The position numbers and the translations under genes are program-made. A stretch of DNA of 8,742 nt from Candidatus Dadabacteria bacterium (GTDB taxonomy: Bacteria; Desulfobacterota_D; UBA1144; Nemesobacterales; UBA2774): positions 1 through 8,742 of the forward strand of contig QIHJ01000162.1 in NCBI GenBank assembly GCA_003229065.1. The letters run 5' to 3'. Shown one piece after another: positions 5,956-8,742 of the stretch (position 1 is its first letter; each line of letters begins with the position of its first letter). The notes under the pieces were generated by a model. It ran no database searches. It saw nothing but the letters and a program-made list of their open reading frames with translations, and had not been told where the DNA came from.

Positions 5956-7757
5956 GCTCTAATAACACTCAACCCGTACTCAAAGATATAAGCGTGATAG
6001 TAGCCGGACAGGGTGGTGACGGCTCACTTACGGTTATTACGATGCTTGCAGACCTGTTCCGGAACAGCGGGCTAAACGTATACACGGAAAGAGACGTGCT
6101 CTCACGTATCCGCGGCGGACATGCGGCTGCAACTATGAGGGCGTTTACGGGCCACCGTTACTGTATCGGGAGCAAGATCACGCTACTGGTGGCGCTTGAC
6201 GAAGAAGCGGTCGCAAAAAACGCACGTCATCTGGACTCTGACAGCGTAATTGTGTTCGATGATTCAAGCGGTCCCCTGCCCGATGGATTAATACCCGAAG
6301 GAGCCACGCTCTATGCGGCCCCGTTTAACAGGATTGCCATGCGTACGATGAGAAGGGAGCTCTACAAAAACAGTATTGCATTCGGGATAGTGGGGCGTCT
6401 GCTGGGGCTTGAAGACGAGCACATGAGGGACACTTTCGTAAAGCGCTTTGAGAGACGGGGTCAGGTAATTTTAGATTATAACTTAGAGGCGCTCGGTCTT
6501 GGGCTTCATATGGCGGACGAGCTGGGTATTGCGGAAGGAAAGGGGCTTTACAAAATAGAGCACACGGACCGAGAGGAGCACCTGCTGATAATGGGGAACG
6601 AATCGGTAGCTTTCGGGTTCATGGCTGCAGGCGGGCGGTTCTTCACAGGCTATCCTATAACGCCATCTACAGAGGTGCTCGAAACTCTTCAGAAATGGCT
6701 CCCTAGATGCGGAGGGGTGGCAAGACAGACGGAAGACGAGCTTGCGGGCATAAACATGGCCATCGGCGCGGCACTCACGGGCACAAGGACAATGACTGCC
6801 ACTTCGGGACCCGGTTTTTCACTCATGCAGGAAGGAGTGGGACATGCGGGCTCTGCCGAAGTGCCGCTCGTTATCGTAGACTGTCAGCGCTCGGGCCCGA
6901 GCACCGGAATGCCTACAAAACCCGAGCAGAGCGATTTGAACCTTATGGTTTTCGGAGGTCACGGAGATTTCCCGAGATTCGTTCTTACACCGGGACATCC
7001 GGAAGACTGCTTTTACTTGACAGTGGACGCCACAAACCTGGCCGACAAGTATCAGTTACCTGTATTCATCGCAATGGACCAGGCGCTTTCACAGAACATA
7101 GCAACCGTAAAGCCATTTAACCTGGACGACGTATCCGTACAGCCCGGAAAGAGGCTCACGGCGGAAGATGTGGCAAAACTAGACACTTATAAACGCTACA
7201 GCTTTTCAGAGGATAATATCTCGGCATTCGCGGCACCGGGAACACCCGGCGGAATGTCGCTTGTCACCGGAAATGAGCATGATGAGTACGGCCTGGTGTC
7301 GACAGACCCCGATAACCGCGTGCGTATGATGGAAAAACGGATGAATAAAATGGAAGACGCCAAAAAAGAACTCCCTAAGGGAAGACTCTCAGGCGACCTG
7401 GAATCTAAAATCGGGTTTATAGGTATAGGCATGATGTACGGCGTTATTCTTGAGACCATGGAGGAGCTCGCAAAAGAGGGAATCCGTACAAAATATTTGC
7501 AGCCGAGAACAATCTGGCCTATGCTGGATGAAACAATAGAGTTCATAAACGGCTGCGACAGGGTATACGTTGTTGACCTTAATGCCGGGGCGCAGCTCGC
7601 ACATCTGTTCATGCACCAGGGGGCTGAGAAAAATAAGATAATAAGCATTACCAGATACGACGGTCTGCCTTACAGACCGGGCACTCTGGTTAAACAGGTG
7701 CTTGAGGAAGAAGCTAAACTTATGAACGGCCAAGGTAAGGAGGCAAAACTGCTATGA
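5952..7757 (+). CDS. korA: 2-oxoacid:ferredoxin oxidoreductase, fused gamma-alpha subunit
   Basis: A 601-residue cytoplasmic subunit that, with the beta subunit next door, converts a 2-oxoacid and CoA to acyl-CoA and CO2, passing two electrons to an iron-sulfur acceptor. Residues 12-190 form the gamma domain, with GQGGDG (19-24) at the usual glycine loop and SRIRGGHAAATMR (51-63). The alpha part starts near 210. YPITPSTE (234-241) is the conserved substrate-carboxylate and thiamine-side motif, Glu261/Glu263 lie in QTEDELAG, then come GPGFSLM (286-292), GPSTGMPTK (315-323) and EQSDL. A linker with TPGG (431-434) and NEHDEYG (441-447) is typical of KorA, and domain II runs from about 485 to the end. 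Length and domain order are normal for two-subunit enzymes. GGAGGA lies 11 bases before the ATG. 2-Oxoglutarate is the usual substrate of KorA-named enzymes, but this fold also serves pyruvate and other 2-oxoacids, so the symbol is by likeness. Confidence 0.9.
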   Translation: MSSNNTQPVLKDISVIVAGQGGDGSLTVITMLADLFRNSGLNVYTERDVLSRIRGGHAAATMRAFTGHRYCIGSKITLLVALDEEAVAKNARHLDSDSVIVFDDSSGPLPDGLIPEGATLYAAPFNRIAMRTMRRELYKNSIAFGIVGRLLGLEDEHMRDTFVKRFERRGQVILDYNLEALGLGLHMADELGIAEGKGLYKIEHTDREEHLLIMGNESVAFGFMAAGGRFFTGYPITPSTEVLETLQKWLPRCGGVARQTEDELAGINMAIGAALTGTRTMTATSGPGFSLMQEGVGHAGSAEVPLVIVDCQRSGPSTGMPTKPEQSDLNLMVFGGHGDFPRFVLTPGHPEDCFYLTVDATNLADKYQLPVFIAMDQALSQNIATVKPFNLDDVSVQPGKRLTAEDVAKLDTYKRYSFSEDNISAFAAPGTPGGMSLVTGNEHDEYGLVSTDPDNRVRMMEKRMNKMEDAKKELPKGRLSGDLESKIGFIGIGMMYGVILETMEELAKEGIRTKYLQPRTIWPMLDETIEFINGCDRVYVVDLNAGAQLAHLFMHQGAEKNKIISITRYDGLPYRPGTLVKQVLEEEAKLMNGQGKEAKLL

Positions 7758-8632
7758 CTACAGAGCCTAAGACAAAAACATTTACACCCGCAAGACCAAT
7801 ATGGTGTGCGGGATGCGGAGACTTCGCGGTACAGGGAGTGCTGGAGAAATCACTCAAGAATATGGGCATTCCACCTCACAAATTAATGTTTTTGGCCGGA
7901 ATCGGCTGTTCGGGTACTATCCAGAATAACGTTAAGTGTTACGGTTACCATGCGCTCCACGGCAGAGTCCTGCCCGCTTCGATCGGAGCAAAACTGGCAA
8001 ACCCTGATCTAACGGTCATTGCAGCGGGAGGGGACGGAGACGGATTTGCGATAGGCGTGGGCCACCTGGTTCACACGTTTAAGAGTAACCCCAGCATTAC
8101 ATACATAGTAATGAATAACAGCAATTACGGCCTCACCAAGGGCCAGGCTTCACCTACAAGCCCTACCGGGTACCGCGATAACCCGGAAACCGGCATGGAC
8201 TCGATACTGCTAGGCCTGAGTTTTCCGTCATCTACATTCTTGGCGCGCGGGTTCAGCGGCAGCCCTGAGCAGCTGGAGAGCTTAATTATGGCCGCGCTCG
8301 AGCACACGGAAGCAGGAAACGGGTTCGCATTCCTCGAAGTGCTATCCCCATGCGTCACCTACTACGACACGCACAGGGAATGGCGGACAAAGGTCTATAA
8401 CGTAAACGAGGAAGAGGGATTTGACCCCTCGGACAGGGCTAATTCGTTTAAGAGGGTTCTGGAGCTGAAAGGCGAGAGCCGCATCCCTATAGGGCTTATA
8501 TATAAAGGCGAGAACGCCTCGCTTGAAAAGCTCTTACTGAACGAGAATGAGACTTTCCCTGCCCAGCAGGAGATCGGCCACACGGATCACAGAGCCGTGT
8601 ACGATAAGTTCATTAACTCTTATTTGGGATAA
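7754..8632 (+). CDS. korB: 2-oxoacid:ferredoxin oxidoreductase, beta subunit (TPP and [4Fe-4S])
   Basis: A 292-residue beta subunit that carries thiamine diphosphate and the [4Fe-4S] cluster. The four cluster cysteines are all present: Cys18 and Cys21 in WCAGCG, Cys52 in GIGCSG and Cys200 in LSPC. The thiamine diphosphate/metal motif begins with GDGD (93-96) and continues to MNNSNYGLTKGQ (120-131). HALHGRVLPASIGAKLANPD (66-85) is the usual segment before it. The C-terminal 80 residues match the normal tail of these subunits. After Cys52 the sequence is SGT, with Thr55 where many relatives have Lys or Arg (see findings). Translation is coupled to korA by an ATGA overlap, and TAAGGAGG (7736-7743) lies ten bases before the ATG. 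This is the last gene of the operon. Confidence 0.93.
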   Translation: MTTEPKTKTFTPARPIWCAGCGDFAVQGVLEKSLKNMGIPPHKLMFLAGIGCSGTIQNNVKCYGYHALHGRVLPASIGAKLANPDLTVIAAGGDGDGFAIGVGHLVHTFKSNPSITYIVMNNSNYGLTKGQASPTSPTGYRDNPETGMDSILLGLSFPSSTFLARGFSGSPEQLESLIMAALEHTEAGNGFAFLEVLSPCVTYYDTHREWRTKVYNVNEEEGFDPSDRANSFKRVLELKGESRIPIGLIYKGENASLEKLLLNENETFPAQQEIGHTDHRAVYDKFINSYLG

Positions 8633-8643
8633 CTGAGCAAACA

Positions 8644-8685
8644 GGAATCGATACTGAAAGTGTTATAGATTCCGAGCGAGTTTTT
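8644..8685 (+). terminator. Weak candidate terminator after korB
   Basis: GGAATC (8644-8649) pairs with GATTCC (8668-8673). ATA (8651-8653) and TAT (8664-8666) continue the stem past one mismatch, with a ten-base loop. TTTTT (8681-8685) follows seven bases later, farther than is usual for an intrinsic terminator. A second weak hairpin, CACACTT (8696-8702) with AAGTTGTG (8711-8718), precedes a T-rich stretch and could serve instead. Nothing else is seen in 8633-8742. Confidence 0.3.
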
Positions 8686-8742
8686 GTGCCTCTTACACAC
8701 TTCATTTACTAAGTTGTGATAACCCATTCTTTATTTCCACAT

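Noticed and set aside
6707..7120. Plus-strand open frame of 137 codons inside korA
   Set aside because: It is a shifted frame within the highly conserved alpha domain, and its peptide is an unusual Arg/Gly/His-rich sequence typical of an out-of-frame shadow.
7196..7733. Two overlapping minus-strand open frames opposite the end of korA
   Set aside because: The plus strand codes for the conserved linker and domain II of korA here. The minus-strand peptides are Ser/Ile-rich without motifs.
8633..8742. Search for a following gene at the right edge
   Set aside because: No start codon with a ribosome binding site and sustained open frame is visible on either strand in these 110 bases.

Overview
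Seven complete protein genes lie in two divergent operons around a 389-base regulatory gap. Composition is moderate in GC and the genes are tightly packed, with 4-base ATGA overlaps and Shine-Dalgarno starts, which fits a bacterium. The pairing of a Gld-type ABC exporter operon (with a DUF4340 gene) and a two-subunit 2-oxoacid:ferredoxin oxidoreductase would suit an uncultured Gram-negative lineage such as a Desulfobacterota or Dadabacteria-like group. That placement is only an impression from gene style; there is no rRNA or phylogenetic marker in the window.

Left half (219-4285, minus strand): an operon transcribed right to left, with an ABC ATPase (GldA-like), a six-helix permease (GldF-like), a GldG-like auxiliary protein anchored at both ends, and a DUF4340 protein with two similar halves. 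Together they should form one inner-membrane ABC-2 type machine: ATPase in the cytoplasm, permease in the membrane, and two large periplasmic accessory proteins. The substrate is unknown.

Centre (4286-4674): the divergent control region. It holds a good sigma-70-like promoter for each operon, an inverted repeat between them that covers the rightward -35 box, and several candidate RNA hairpins in both leaders.

Right half (4675-8632, plus strand): a three-gene operon with ATGA overlaps. It encodes an FrhB-type flavin/iron-sulfur protein with an N-terminal 2[4Fe-4S] ferredoxin domain, a fused gamma-alpha subunit (KorA-like) and a beta subunit (KorB-like) of a CoA-dependent 2-oxoacid:ferredoxin oxidoreductase. 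KorAB should decarboxylate a 2-oxoacid to acyl-CoA. Because the FrhB-like protein is co-translated with it, that protein is the likely dedicated electron partner, and this is the most interesting idea in the window.

The ends hold little: 1-218 has perhaps the tail of a rightward gene and weak hairpins, and 8633-8742 has weak terminator-like hairpins only. No RNA genes, mobile elements or CRISPR arrays were seen.
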